From: Nemophila menziesii | Lineage: Eukaryota > Streptophyta > Magnoliopsida > Boraginales > Hydrophyllaceae | Length of the DNA stretch: 64,000 nt | NCBI GenBank assembly: GCA_029959085.1 | Contig: JARWIR010000035.1 | Location: forward strand, 2,943,501-3,007,500 | Reading direction: 5' to 3' | Part shown: one piece after another, positions 34,287 through 47,042 of the stretch | Layout: each line of letters begins with the position of its first letter | Numbering within the stretch: position 1 is the stretch's first letter | Translations under genes and position numbers: made by a program | Notes under the pieces: model-generated | Seen by the model: the letters and a program-made list of their open reading frames with translations, nothing else | What the model was told of the DNA's origin: nothing | Databases searched by the model: none

Positions 34287-34694
34287 TTAAGGAGTTTCGA
34301 GGAGATACATGACCTCCCCGGGATGTGGATCTTCCGAGCGATTGGTATCTTCACCTCCATGGTATATTTTCAATCTGTGACCGTTAACCATAAAGGTACG
34401 GTTCTCTAGCGGATGTTCTATTTCTATCGCCCCATGAGGTGTAACCTTGGTCACTATGTATGGACCTGACCACTTAGATCTTAACTTACCCGGATAATTG
34501 CTGAACTTTGAGTTATATTTCAACACTCTTTGCCCCACTTCAAAGTTCTTTGTACGAATCCGATTGTCATGCCATTTCTTTGTGTTTTCTTTGTAAAGTT
34601 TGGCATTTTCATAAGCATGCAACCGGAATTCGTCAAGTTCATTAAGCTTCATCATACGATTCTTTCCGGCTAAAAAGGCACAAATGGCTAACAA
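34287..34694 (-). pseudogene. integrase C-terminal fragment, unit 5
   Basis: Same translation as unit 1. The palindrome region of this unit has a few private changes, such as CTGAAACC for CCGAAACC near 33684. Confidence 0.8.
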
Positions 34695-35148
34695 AGAACT
34701 GCCCCTATCATTTTCCTAAGTACATAGCTTGTCTTTAGTTCATATCTAGGTGGGTTCTCTACTAATTAGGATTTCACGTTCTACACACCAAACATATTCC
34801 TTGAGTACAAGCTTACTTCATTTGCATTGTTCATTAATTTTTCCTATTAATTACCTATGTTCGCATGCAATTGTAAGTGCGTTTTATATCAATCCCTAAA
34901 GTCCACTATTTACTATCATAGATTTATCAAGAGTCTGCTTAAAAGGGATATTTAAAAATTTCTACAGTCAAACGCAACTCCGAAAATTCTTTTATTGAAA
35001 GCAAATAAAGCAAATAACACATAAAAACTGGGATGAGGCAACGAACCCCACCCCAAACTCAAAAATGAGTCGTGTCCCCACGACTCGAAAAGACTCAATA
35101 AAGCATATAAACTAATCTACACTAAGAGGAAAGTTTAGAAAACGTATC

Positions 35149-36465
35149 TTAACCAGCGCGAGGCTGGTTATCGGTGTTGCGTTCTGGACCTTTATCTCGC
35201 GTAACAGCATCATAAATCGCGTTTTGAAGTGTATTTACGCCTAAGATCAAATTTCGAAGCAGGTCCAACTCTTTTGTAACGTTTCCCAAGGTAGCAATCA
35301 TCTTCTCCTGATTCTCTTCCAACACCTGAATCTTGGACTCCAACTCAGGAACAGTCTTTGCTTTCTTTGATTGAGGAGTTCTTGGACTTCTTGTAGCTCG
35401 TGTTGCCTCTTCATGGATGTTCTTGATTGTGCTCAAAGCTATACTCACACCAACTGAAACAATGTCAATATCTGTGTTCTTACGCGGAATCTTTGCGTCT
35501 AGACACAACTGAGTAATAGTACAAGGAAACTTCAGATTTTGTTGTTTCATTGGTGATTTCGCGAAGTCCATGATTGTATCATAAATGATCTTAGCAACAT
35601 CAAATGGTTTCTCCTCCAAAATACACTTAATAACAAATATGTGCTCTTTCTTCAACTCGGAAGTGTGTTTAATACCAAAGAAAGTGGGTATAACGAAACG
35701 AGACCAAACCTTAGCACGAGGTGTCAAACTACTGCTGTAAAACTGTCCAGGATATCTTTCACCTTCAGGAATTAGGCTAGTCCCATTAACAAGCACGGTC
35801 CCCCAAAGGGATTCAAAATCGAAAGAAGGGTCATTAAGCGTTTCTTGGAAAGGGCACGTTGCAGAAAAGTTGGGTAATTTTAAGGATTTCCGAATACGTT
35901 CAATAGAGAAAGGAACTACCTTTTTGCGGATATCAATGGCATCACGGGAAATAGCTAAACCTTCATAAAATTCTCGCACAAAAGTAGGAATAAACTCAAG
36001 CTTCCTTTCTTGTAACTCTTTCCAACCAAACTTAGCACATGTCACAGCATAGTCCTTGTAATCACTACTCATAATACCCTTAGGAAAATTCGTCTCCTCA
36101 CCAAATTTCAAAAATTCAATTCTTTCACGAACCTGAGTATTCTAACAAGTGTAAACCCTCTTAGGCTTGTGGGCCCACATCTTCATACGCGGAGGTTTTT
36201 GAACGGGTGCTTCCGGAATCTCTTGTTCAGTTTCTTCCTCAATGTTCTTCGCAATTTCCTCTTCTGGTTCCTTCTCACTTTCAATCTCATCAATCAATCT
36301 TCTCTTGTGACCCGTGATTTCTTTTCTTCTAGAATCAAGCTGAACTTCGTCAATTTTTCGTTTAGGACGCGAATCAGGAATCTATATAGCTTGATCTTGT
36401 GAACCACCAATGGTGGTTTTTCTTCTAGGAGCAGTTCTTCGAAAATCACCGGTTCTGTTAGTCAT
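35149..36465 (-). pseudogene. ORF2, unit 6, two stops
   Basis: It has the Trp108 stop shared with units 4 and 5, plus a private stop at codon 28 (Glu to TAG; plus strand CTATATAGC near 36382). The C-terminal part from about codon 119 is open. Confidence 0.8.
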
Positions 36466-37616
36466 CTCTTTTTACCCCAAACTCAAAACTTCAAACAATG
36501 AAAAACTTAGAGAAAAAGTTTAGAATTATGATGTTTTGAGGCTTAGGAATTGAAGAACTAGGGTGAATATGAGATGGGTCTTGTTTAATTTGAATGGGAG
36601 AAGAAAGAGTTGGGTTTTATTTAGGGATTTGATGAAGAAGAATCTTGGGAAAAACTAGGGATTTGATGTTATTTTGGAGAGGAGGTGAGTTGATTTTGTG
36701 TTTTTGTGGTGAAAGAGGGTAGGATTTGATGATATATAGTGTTTTGGTTGATGAATTTCGGAGGTGGGGAGGCTATTGGTGCGTTTTAGGTAAAAACTTG
36801 CAGAAGAGGCTAAGAAAACTAGGTTAAAACACCCAAAACCGCCTCTCACAGCTTTCAAACCGGGTTCCCGGTTTTGGAAAACCGGGTTCCCGGTTCCGCG
36901 TCGCTGTGACGGCGCGGAAAAACAATTATGGACTCTTTTTTTTACTTAAATTTTTTTTTTCAAAACGCACCAAAACGCTGAATCTCAAGACGCTGTGTCA
37001 GAGATTTTACTCGCCGAAACCGGGTACCCGGTTCTTTGGAATGCGGGTTCCCGGATTTTCTTGATGGCGCGAGTCAAAACGCGCCAAAACGCAAGACTCC
37101 AAGACGCTGGGTCAGAACTTTGGGATTTTTACAGCTCCGAAACCGGGTACCCGGTTCGCCAAATGCGGGTTCCCGGTTTTGTGTCGATGGCGCGAACCAA
37201 AACGCAGCAAAACGCAAGCCACCAAAACGCTGGGTCAGAGATTTTCAAAAGTTACAGCACCAAAACCGGGTACCCGGTTTCGCCAAATGCGGGTTCCCGG
37301 TTCCGACGCTGTGTCATGAACCCAAAACGCAAGGTGCTGCGTATATAGTGTTGGTACTAGCTCCAAAACCGGGTTCCCGGTTTCTCCTGGACATCCAACA
37401 TATTTTTCTTCTTATTTCGCCTCATCGACCTCAAACTCTTGACCTTTTTACCCCTGAAATCATCAAAAACAACTACCCTTCCTCATTTCTTAATAATAAA
37501 CACTAAAATTACGAAAATCAAACTAAACTAAATTGCAAAAATGTAAAAACTCAGCTAATATACAATGAATTGGCTTTTGTTTAACGTCGTTAAGCTCGAC
37601 GGTTTACCTCATGCTC

Positions 37617-38024
37617 TTAAGGAGTTTCGAGGAGATACATGACCTCCCCGGGATGTGGATCTTCCGAGCGATTGGTATCTTCACCTCCATGGTATATTTT
37701 CAATCTGTGACCGTTAACCATAAAGGTACGGTTCTCTAGCGGATGTTCTATTTCTATCGCCCCATGAGGTGTAGCCTTGGTCACTATGTATGGACCTGAC
37801 CACTTAGATCTTAACTTACCCGGATAATTGCTGAACTTTGAGTTATATTTCAACACTCTTTGCCCCACTTCAAAGTTCTTTGTACGAATCTGATTGTCAT
37901 GCCATTTCTTTGTGTTTTCTTTGTAAAGTTTGGCATTTTCATAAGCATGCAACCGGAATTCGTCAAGTTCATTAAGCTTCATCATACGATTCTTTCCGGC
38001 TAAAAAGGCACAAATGGCTAACAA
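37617..38024 (-). pseudogene. integrase C-terminal fragment, unit 6
   Basis: Differs from the others by DNQIRT (Arg to Gln) and TKATPHG (Val to Ala). Confidence 0.8.
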
Positions 38025-38478
38025 AGAACTGCCCCTATCATTTTCCTAAGTACATAGCTTGTCTTTAGTTCATATCTAGGTGGGTTCTCTACTAATTAGG
38101 ATTTCACGTTCTACACACCAAACATATTCCTTGAGTACAAGCTTACTTCATTTGCATTGTTCATTAATTTTTCCTATTAATTACCTATGTTCGCATGCAA
38201 TTGTAAGTGCGTTTTATATCAATCCCTAAAGTCCACTATTTACTATCATAGATTTATCAAGAGTCTGCTTAAAAGGGATATTTAAAAATTTCTACAGTCA
38301 AACGCAACTCCGAAAATTCTTTTATTGAAAGCAAATAAAGCAAATAACACATAAAAACTGGGATGAGGCAACGAACCCCACCCCAAACTCAAAAATGAGT
38401 CGTGTCCCCACGACTCGAAAAGACTCAATAAAGCATATAAACTAATCTACACTAAGAGGAAAGTTTAGAAAACGTATC

Positions 38479-39795
38479 TTAACCAGCGCGAGGCTGGTTA
38501 TCGGTGTTGCGTTCTGGACCTTTATCTCGCGTAACAGCATCATAAATCGCGTTTTGAAGTGTATTTACGCCTAAGATCAAATTTCGAAGCAGGTCCAACT
38601 CTTTTGTAACGTTTCCCAAGGTAGCAATCATCTTCTCCTGATTCTCTTCCAACACCTGAATCTTGGACTCCAACTCAGGAACAGTCTTTGCTTTCTTTGA
38701 TTGAGGAGTTCTTGGACTTCTTGTAGCTCGTGTTGCCTCTTCATGGATGTTCTTGATTGTGCTCAAAGCTATACTCACACCAACTAAAACAATGTCAATA
38801 TCTGTGTTCTTACGCGGAATCTTTGCGTCTAGACACAACTGAGTAATAGTACAAGGAAACTTCAGATTTTGTTGTTTCATTGGTGATTTCTCGAATTCCA
38901 TGATTGTATCATAAATGATCTTAGCAACATCAAATGGTTTCTCCTCCAAAATACACTTAATAACAAATATGTGCTCTTTCTTCAACTCGGAAGTGTGTTT
39001 AATACCAAAGAAAGTGGGTATTACGAAACGAGACCAAACCTTAGCACGAGGTGTCAAACTACTGCTGTAAAACTGTCCAGGATATCTTTCACCTTCAGGA
39101 ATTGGGCTAGTCCCATTAACAAGCACGGTCCCCCAAAGGGATTCAAAATCGAAAGAAGGGTCATTAAGCGTTTCTTGGAAAGGGCACGTTGCAGAAAAGT
39201 TGGGTAATTTTAAGGATTTCCGAATACGTTCAATAGAGAAAGGAACTACCTTTTTGCGGATATCAATGGCATCACGGGAAATAGCTAAACCTTCATAAAA
39301 TTCTCGCACAAAAGTAGGAATAAATTCAAGCTTCCTTTCTTGTAACTCTTTCCAACCAAACTTAGCACATGTCACAGCATAGTCCTTGTAATCACTACTC
39401 ATAATACCCTTAGGAAAATTCGTCTCCTCACCAAATTTCAAAAAATCAATTCTTTCACGAACCTGAGTATTCCAAGAAGTGTAAACCCTCTTAGGCTTGT
39501 GGGCCCACATCTTCATACGCGGAGGTTTTTGAACGGCTGCTTCCGGAATCTCTTGTTCAGTTTCTTCCTCAATGTTCTTCGCAATTTCCTCTTCTGGTTC
39601 CTTCTCACTTTCAATCTCATCAATCAATCTTCTCTTGTGACCCGTGATTTCTTTTCTTTTAGAATCAAGCTGAACTTCGTCAATTTTTCGTTTAGGACGC
39701 GAATCAGGAATCTCAATAGCTTGATCTTGTGAACCACCAATGGTGGTTTTTCTTCTAGGAGCAGTTCTTCGAAAATCACCGGTTCTGTTAGTCAT
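38479..39795 (-). CDS. ORF2, unit 7, intact 438 codons
   Basis: Full length, with private changes YTSWNT (Cys107 to Ser) and DIVLVG (Ser to Leu). It lacks the Trp108 stop of its neighbours on the left, so the stop cluster ends at unit 6. Just upstream of this ORF (40194-40206) one 22-bp palindrome module is missing, which explains the short unit (3311). Confidence 0.75.
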   Translation of the reverse strand: MTNRTGDFRRTAPRRKTTIGGSQDQAIEIPDSRPKRKIDEVQLDSKRKEITGHKRRLIDEIESEKEPEEEIAKNIEEETEQEIPEAAVQKPPRMKMWAHKPKRVYTSWNTQVRERIDFLKFGEETNFPKGIMSSDYKDYAVTCAKFGWKELQERKLEFIPTFVREFYEGLAISRDAIDIRKKVVPFSIERIRKSLKLPNFSATCPFQETLNDPSFDFESLWGTVLVNGTSPIPEGERYPGQFYSSSLTPRAKVWSRFVIPTFFGIKHTSELKKEHIFVIKCILEEKPFDVAKIIYDTIMEFEKSPMKQQNLKFPCTITQLCLDAKIPRKNTDIDIVLVGVSIALSTIKNIHEEATRATRSPRTPQSKKAKTVPELESKIQVLEENQEKMIATLGNVTKELDLLRNLILGVNTLQNAIYDAVTRDKGPERNTDNQPRAG

Positions 39796-40927
39796 CTCTT
39801 TTCACCCCAAACTCAAAACTTCAAATAATGAAAAACTTAGAGAAAAAGTTTAGAATTATGATGTTTTGAGGCTTAGGAATTGAAGAACTAGGGTGAATAT
39901 GAGATGGGTCTTGTTTAATTTGAATGGGAGAAGAAAGAGTTGGGTTTTATTTAAGGATTTGATGAAGAAGAATCTTGGGAAAAACTAGGGATTTGATGTT
40001 ATTTTGGAGAGGAGGTGAGTTGATTTTGTGTTTTTGTGGTGAAAGAGGGTAGGATTTGATGATATATAGTGTTTTGGTTGATGAATTTCGGAGGTGGGGA
40101 GGCTATTGGTGCGTTTTAGGTAAAAACTTGCAGAAGAGGCTAAGAAAACTAGGTTAAAACACCCAAAACCGCCTCTCACAGCTTTCAAACCGGGTTCCCG
40201 GTTCCGCGTCGCTGTGACGGCGCGGAAAAACAATTATGGACTCTTTTTTTTTTTTTTAATTTTTTTTTTTTCAAAACGCACCAAAACGCTGAATCTCAAG
40301 ACGCTGTGTCAGAGATTTTACTCGCCGAAACCGGGTACCCGGTTCTGTGGAATGCGGGTTCCCGGATTTTCTCGATGGCGCGAGTCAAAACGCGCCAAAA
40401 CGCAAGACTCCAAGACGCTGGGTCAGAACTTTGGGATTTTTACAGCTCCGAAACCGGGTACCCGGTTCGCCAAATGCGGGTTCCCGGTTTTGTGTCGATG
40501 GCGCGAACCAAAACGCAGCAAAACGCAAGCCACCAAAACGCTGGGTCAGAGATTTTCAAAAGTTACAGCACCAAAACCGGGTACCCGGTTTCGCCAAATG
40601 CGGGTTCCCGGTTCCGACGCTGTGTCATGAACCCAAAACGCAAGGTGCTGCGTATATAGTGTTGGTACCAGCTCCAAAACCGGGTTCCCGGTTTCTCCTG
40701 GACATCCAACATATTTTTCTTCTTATTTCGCCTCATCGACCCCAAACTCTTGACCTTTTTACCCCTGAAATCATCAAAAACAACTACCCTTCCTCATTTC
40801 TTAATAATAAACACTAAAATTACGAAAATCAAACTAAACTAAATTGCAAAAATGTAAAAACTCAGCTAATATACAATGAATTGGCTTTTGTTTAACGTCG
40901 TTAAGCTCGACGGTTTACCTCATGCTC

Positions 40928-41335
40928 TTAAGGAGTTTCGAGGAGATACATGACCTCCCCGGGATGTGGATCTTCCGAGCGATTGGTATCTTCACCTCCA
41001 TGGTATATTTTCAATCTGTGACCGTTAACCATAAAGGTACGGTTCTCTAGCGGATGTTCTATTTCTATCGCCCCATGAGGTGTAACCTTGGTCACTATGT
41101 ATGGACCTGACCACTTAGATCTTAACTTACCCGGATAATTGCTGAACTTTGAGTTATATTTCAACACTCTTTGCCCCACTTCAAAGTTCTTTGTACGAAT
41201 CCGATTGTCATGCCATTTCTTTGTGTTTTCTTTGTAAAGTTTGGCATTTTCATAAGCATGCAACCGGAATTCGTCAAGTTCATTAAGCTTCATCATACGA
41301 TTCTTTCCGGCTAAAAAGGCACAAATGGCTAACAA
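40928..41335 (-). pseudogene. integrase C-terminal fragment, unit 7
   Basis: Same translation as unit 1. Confidence 0.8.
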
Positions 41336-41789
41336 AGAACTGCCCCTATCATTTTCCTAAGTACATAGCTTGTCTTTAGTTCATATCTAGGTGGGTTCTC
41401 TACTAATTAGGATTTCACGTTCTACACACCAAACATATTCCTTGAGTACAAGCTTACTTCATTTGCATTGTTCATTAATTTTTCCTATTAATTACCTATG
41501 TTCGCATGCAATTGTAAGTGCGTTTTATATCAATCCCTAAAGTCCACTATTTACTATCATAGATTTATCAAGAGTCTGCTTAAAAGGGATATTTAAAAAT
41601 TTCTACAGTCAAACGCAACTCCGAAAATTCTTTTATTGAAAGCAAATAAAGCAAATAACACATAAAAACTGGGATGAGGCAACGAACCCCACCCCAAACT
41701 CAAAAATGAGTCGTGTCCCCACGACTCGAAAAGACTCAATAAAGCATATAAACTAATCTACACTAAGAGGAAAGTTTAGAAAACGTATC

Positions 41790-43106
41790 TTAACCAGCGC
41801 GAGGCTGGTTATCGGTGTTGCGTTCTGGACCTTTATCTCGCGTAACAGCATCATAAATCGCGTTTTGAAGTGTATTTACGCCTAAGATCAAATTTCGAAG
41901 CAGGTCCAACTCTTTTGTAACGTTTCCCAAGGTAGCAATCATCTTCTCCTGATTCTCTTCCAACACCTGAATCTTGGACTCCAACTCAGGAACAGTCTTT
42001 GCTTTCTTTGATTGAGGAGTTCTTGGACTTCTTGTAGCTCGTGTTGCCTCTTCATGGATGTTCTTGATTGTGCTCAAAGCTATACTCACACCAACTGAAA
42101 CAATGTCAATATTTGTGTTCTTACGCGGAATCTTTGCGTCTAGACACAACTGAGTAATAGTACAAGGAAACTTCAGATTTTGTTGTTTCATTGGTGATTT
42201 CGCGAAGTCCATGATTGTATCATAAATGATCTTAGCAACATCAAATGGTTTCTCCTCCAAAATACACTTAATAACAAATATGTGCTCTTTCTTCAACTCG
42301 GAAGTGTGTTTAATACCAAAGAAAGTGGGTATTACGAAACGAGACCAAACCTTAGCACGAGGTGTCAAACTACTGCTGTAAAACTGTCCAGGATATCTTT
42401 CACCTTCAGGAATTGGGCTAGTCCCATTAACAAGCACGGTCCCCCAAAGGGATTCAAAATCGAAAGAAGGGTCATTAAGCGTTTCTTGGAAAGGGCACGT
42501 TGCAGAAAAGTTGGGTAATTTTAAGGATTTCCGAATACGTTCAATAGAGAAAGGAACTACCTTTTTGCGGATATCAATGGCATCACGGGAAATAGCTAAA
42601 CCTTCATAAAATTCTCGCACAAAAGTAGGAATAAACTCAAGCTTCCTTTCTTGTAACTCTTTCCAACCAAACTTAGCACATTTCACAGCATAGTCCTTGT
42701 AATCACTACTCATAATACCCTTAGGAAAATTCGTCTCCTCACCAAATTTCAAAAATTCAATTCTTTCACGAACCTGAGTATTCCAACAAGTGTAAACCCT
42801 CTTAGGCTTGTGGGCCCACATCTTCATACGCGGAGGTTTTTGAACGGGTGCTTCCGGAATCTCTTGTTCAGTTTCTTCCTCAATGTTGTTCGCAATTTCC
42901 TCTTCTGGTTCCTTCTCACTTTCAATCTCATCAATCAATCTTCTCTTGTGACCCGTGATTTCTTTTCTTCTAGAATCAAGCTGAACTTCGTCAATTTTTC
43001 GTTTAGGACGCGAATCAGGAATCTCAATAGCTTGATCTTGTGAACCACCAATGGTGGTTTTTCTTCTAGGAGCAGTTCTTCGAAAATCACCGGTTCTGTA
43101 AGTCAT
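41790..43106 (-). CDS. ORF2, unit 8, intact 438 codons
   Basis: Full length with a private set of changes: MTYRTG at the start, IANNIEEE, AVKCAKFG and NTNIDIV. The whole set recurs only in unit 11, which looks like a copy of the same unit three positions away. Confidence 0.75.
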   Translation of the reverse strand: MTYRTGDFRRTAPRRKTTIGGSQDQAIEIPDSRPKRKIDEVQLDSRRKEITGHKRRLIDEIESEKEPEEEIANNIEEETEQEIPEAPVQKPPRMKMWAHKPKRVYTCWNTQVRERIEFLKFGEETNFPKGIMSSDYKDYAVKCAKFGWKELQERKLEFIPTFVREFYEGLAISRDAIDIRKKVVPFSIERIRKSLKLPNFSATCPFQETLNDPSFDFESLWGTVLVNGTSPIPEGERYPGQFYSSSLTPRAKVWSRFVIPTFFGIKHTSELKKEHIFVIKCILEEKPFDVAKIIYDTIMDFAKSPMKQQNLKFPCTITQLCLDAKIPRKNTNIDIVSVGVSIALSTIKNIHEEATRATRSPRTPQSKKAKTVPELESKIQVLEENQEKMIATLGNVTKELDLLRNLILGVNTLQNAIYDAVTRDKGPERNTDNQPRAG

Positions 43107-44259
43107 CTCTTTTCACCCCAAACTCAAAACTTCAAATAATGAAAAACTTAGAGAAAAAGTTTAGAATTATGATGTTTTGAGGCTTAGGAATTGAAGAACT
43201 AGGGTGAATATGAGATGGGTCTTGTTTAATTTGAATGGGAGAAGAAAGAGTTGGGTTTTATTTAAGGATTTGATGAAGAAGAATCTTGGGAAAAACTAGG
43301 GATTTGATGTTATTTTGGAGAGGAGGTGAGTTGATTTTGTGTTTTTGTGGTGAAAGAGGGTAGGATTTGATGATATATAGTGTTTTGGTTGATGAATTTC
43401 GGAGGTGGGGAGGCTATTGGTGCGTTTTAGGTAAAAACTTGCAGAAGAGGCTAAGAAAACTAGGTTAAAACACCCAAAACCGCCTCTCACAGCTTTCAAA
43501 CCGGGTTCCCGGTTTTGGAAAACCGGGTTCCCGGTTCCGCGTCGCTGTGACGGCGCGGAAAAACAATTATGGACTCTTTTTTTTTTTTTAATTTTTTTTT
43601 TTTCAAAACGCACCAAAACGCTGAATCTCAAGACGCTGTGTCAGAGATTTTACTCGCCGAAACCGGGTACCCGGTTCTGTGGAATGCGGGTTCCCGGATT
43701 TTCTCGATGGCGCGAGTCAAAACGCGCCAAAACGCAAGACTCCAAGACGCTGGGTCAGAACTTTGGGATTTTTACAGCTCCGAAACCGGGTACCCGGTTC
43801 GCCAAATGCGGGTTCCCGGTTTTGTGTCGATGGCGCGAACCAAAACGCAGCAAAACGCAAGCCACCAAAACGCTGGGTCAGAGATTTTCAAAAGTTACAG
43901 CACCAAAACCGGGTACCCGGTTTCGCCAAATGCGGGTTCCCGGTTCCGACGCTGTGTCATGAACCCAAAACGCAAGGTGCTGCGTATATAGTGTTGGTAC
44001 CAGCTCCAAAACCGGGTTCCCGGTTTCTCCTGGACATCCAACATATTTTTCTTCTTATTTCGCCTCATCGACCCCAAACTCTTGACCTTTTTACCCCTGA
44101 AATCATCAAAAACAACTACCCTTCCTCATTTCTTAATAATAAACACTAAAATTACGAAAATCAAACTAAACTAAATTGCAAAAATGTAAAAACTCAGCTA
44201 ATATACAATGAATTGGCTTTTGTTTAACGTCGTTAAGCTCGACGGTTTACCTCATGCTC

Positions 44260-44667
44260 TTAAGGAGTTTCGAGGAGATACATGACCTCCCCGGGATGTG
44301 GATCTTCCGAGCGATTGGTATCTTCACCTCCATGGTATATTTTCAATCTGTGACCGTTAACCATAAAGGTACGGTTCTCTAGCGGATGTTCTATTTCTAT
44401 CGCCCCATGAGGTGTAACCTTGGTCACTATGTATGGACCTGACCACTTAGATCTTAACTTACCCGGATAATTGCTGAACTTTGAGTTATATTTCAACACT
44501 CTTTGCCCCACTTCAAAGTTCTTTGTACGAATCCGATTGTCATGCCATTTCTTTGTGTTTTCTTTGTAAAGTTTGGCATTTTCATAAGCATGCAACCGGA
44601 ATTCGTCAAGTTCATTAAGCTTCATCATACGATTCTTTCCGGCTAAAAAGGCACAAATGGCTAACAA
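44260..44667 (-). pseudogene. integrase C-terminal fragment, unit 8
   Basis: Same translation as unit 1. Confidence 0.8.
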
Positions 44668-45121
44668 AGAACTGCCCCTATCATTTTCCTAAGTACATAG
44701 CTTGTCTTTAGTTCATATCTAGGTGGGTTCTCTACTAATTAGGATTTCACGTTCTACACACCAAACATATTCCTTGAGTACAAGCTTACTTCATTTGCAT
44801 TGTTCATTAATTTTTCCTATTAATTACCTATGTTCGCATGCAATTGTAAGTGCGTTTTATATCAATCCCTAAAGTCCACTATTTACTATCATAGATTTAT
44901 CAAGAGTCTGCTTAAAAGGGATATTTAAAAATTTCTACAGTCAAACGCAACTCCGAAAATTCTTTTATTGAAAGCAAATAAAGCAAATAACACATAAAAA
45001 CTGGGATGAGGCAACGAACCCCACCCCAAACTCAAAAATGAGTCGTGTCCCCACGACTCGAAAAGACTCAATAAAGCATATAAACTAATCTACACTAAGA
45101 GGAAAGTTTAGAAAACGTATC

Positions 45122-45292
45122 TTAACCAGCGCGAGGCTGGTTATCGGTGTTGCGTTCTGGACCTTTATCTCGCGTAACAGCATCATAAATCGCGTTTTGA
45201 AGTGTATTTACGCCTAAGATCAAATTTCGAAGCAGGTCCAACTCTTTTGTAACGTTTCCCAAGGTAGCAATCATCTTCTCCTGATTCTCTTC
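45122..45292 (-). pseudogene. ORF2, unit 9, C-terminal piece cut off by insertion
   Basis: The last 56 or so codons (end of the coiled-coil and the ...DNQPRAG tail) up to the target site TCTTC at 45288-45292, where the family X element starts. The rest of the ORF continues at 52890. Confidence 0.85.
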
Positions 45293-46857
45293 TGATGTCT
45301 CCTCATTTGTGATAGTAAAATATACTCATGAGACATCATTTTAGGCGTATTTATTAGTTTATAGGTTGATTTTAGCTTAGTTTAGTGCACTTTCCTATTT
45401 TGAGTCTTGATTTGTAGAATTATTATTTTTAGAGCATATTGGGTTTAATTGTTTATTTAGTGTGAATCTTTAAAGATAATTATGGAGATTAATTAGAGTC
45501 CAAGTCAAAGATTACAACTTATGGAAAGAGATATGCATGGAAATTGGAGATAGAAGGAAACTGAGTTCAAATAGGAAAAGGAAAAGCTGCCTAAATCTGG
45601 GATTCTGCAGTACACGTCCAAAGATTGGTGTTTTTACCTAAGAAATAGGCCGAATTTGGTAATTTCCTTCTAAAGGTCCTAGATAATTCTGTTGCGATTC
45701 TTTTGGTATCTTGTGGAGCAAAATCCGACCAATAACAAAGAAGTTATGACCAAAACAACGCAGCAGTGTTTATCTTACGAATTTGGGTTGGGCCAGGAGC
45801 CCATTACTTGAAGTTATCTCCACCAAACGAATTAGGTCAACCTATACACTATAAATACAGCCTCTTAACACTCTTAAATCATCCTTGGCCAGACCCTAAG
45901 GCCAAGAGGAAGCTGCAACACAAGAGAAGAAGTCTGGAGGGAGCTGTGCAACAACTATGTCTCCTTCAACCTCTTATTTTGTAATTCTTTCTTCTTCTTT
46001 TCTTTGTATGAACTAATTCTCTTAGCTTAGGTTTTGCATAATGTATAATCTATGAATTCTAGTTCTTCTATCTAAGTTCTTTGGGAATTATATGTTTTAA
46101 TATGATATTAGCTACTTACTTTATATTTGATTATGTGTTTTGATTTAATGATTGTTTTCCTTGCTAGTGCACGAGTATAGGATTACCTTAATAGTAGTTA
46201 GATGGTCACCTTGTAAGGGTGTTTAACTATTGAACCACCACATAACGTCTAGTGTCGATAGCAGTTCTGACAAAACATACTTCTAACTAGATAGTCATTA
46301 AGGTTTGTTTTAACCACCATATCACCAAGATTGCAGTATTTGCTTAGGGCCTTAGTGGCGTTTGATAACCCTATTTTAAATCACTTCTTGGTTGTGCCGT
46401 TGCCCCCTTAGTCGCTCTCAAGGTCTAAGGTAGTGGAATTTAGAATCCTGACTAAGTATACCAAGAGCTAATATTCTCCCTTATGAATTAGATCTAATAG
46501 ATAGAATTAGAAGGATTAGTGCATACTAGTAAAACCTAAGTTATATCGTTCATACTATCTTCTTTTATTTTCTGTTATTTATTTTCTGTCTTTAATTTAG
46601 TAGTTTAGTTTTCTTATTAAAAAACCAAATAAATATTTATCTTTCTCTTCTTTCTACTTGCGTATTATTATCTATCTTTAATATCTGCACTTGATAATTT
46701 GCATAAGTTCTCTCTAACTTTCGTCAGTCCCTGAGGAACGAATCTTCTTATCATTAAAACTTGCATACGTCCTGTAATACTTGCAGTACAGTGTTAGTTT
46801 AGGGTGTGTATTTGCACTTATTTTATACATCTTTTTATCACACCTTAGGCCACACCA
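45293..46857 (+). repeat. 5' LTR of the family X element
   Basis: Starts TGATGTCTCC and ends CCACACCA. The first 46 bases hold an inverted repeat (TGATGTCTC at 45293-45301, GAGACATCA at 45330-45338). The 72-codon frame inside has no visible meaning. Confidence 0.95.
45850..45857 (+). promoter_or_regulatory. TATA box of the 5' LTR
   Basis: TATAAATA in the context CACTATAAATACAG. Transcription would begin about 30 bases downstream; the same box is at 51882-51889 in the 3' LTR. Confidence 0.6.
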
Positions 46858-46863
46858 AGTTTT

Positions 46864-46881
46864 TGGCGCCGCTGCCGGGGA
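46864..46881 (+). other. primer binding site (tRNA-Asp type)
   Basis: TGGCGCCGCTGCCGGGGA begins six bases after the LTR. It is complementary to the 3' end of plant tRNA-Asp except at one position (C where TGGCGCCGTTGCC is expected). This is the usual primer of Athila-type elements. Confidence 0.85.
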
Positions 46882-47042
46882 CTACATCGTTAGTCCTTGT
46901 GCAATTATCTTGTGCTTTTATTTTAGTTAGTTCTATTTTACGCTTTTCTTTTTAGTTTTTGTTCTACAGATTTTTTTTAGGCGAAAGCAGATTTATTAGG
47001 AGATAAAGGTTTCGTGTTATTAGATCCTGAAGAAGCTAATTC

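Noticed and set aside
45766..45984. A 72-codon ORF in both LTRs of the insertion
   Set aside because: It is present twice only because LTRs are copies. It overlaps the TATA region and has no recognised domain.
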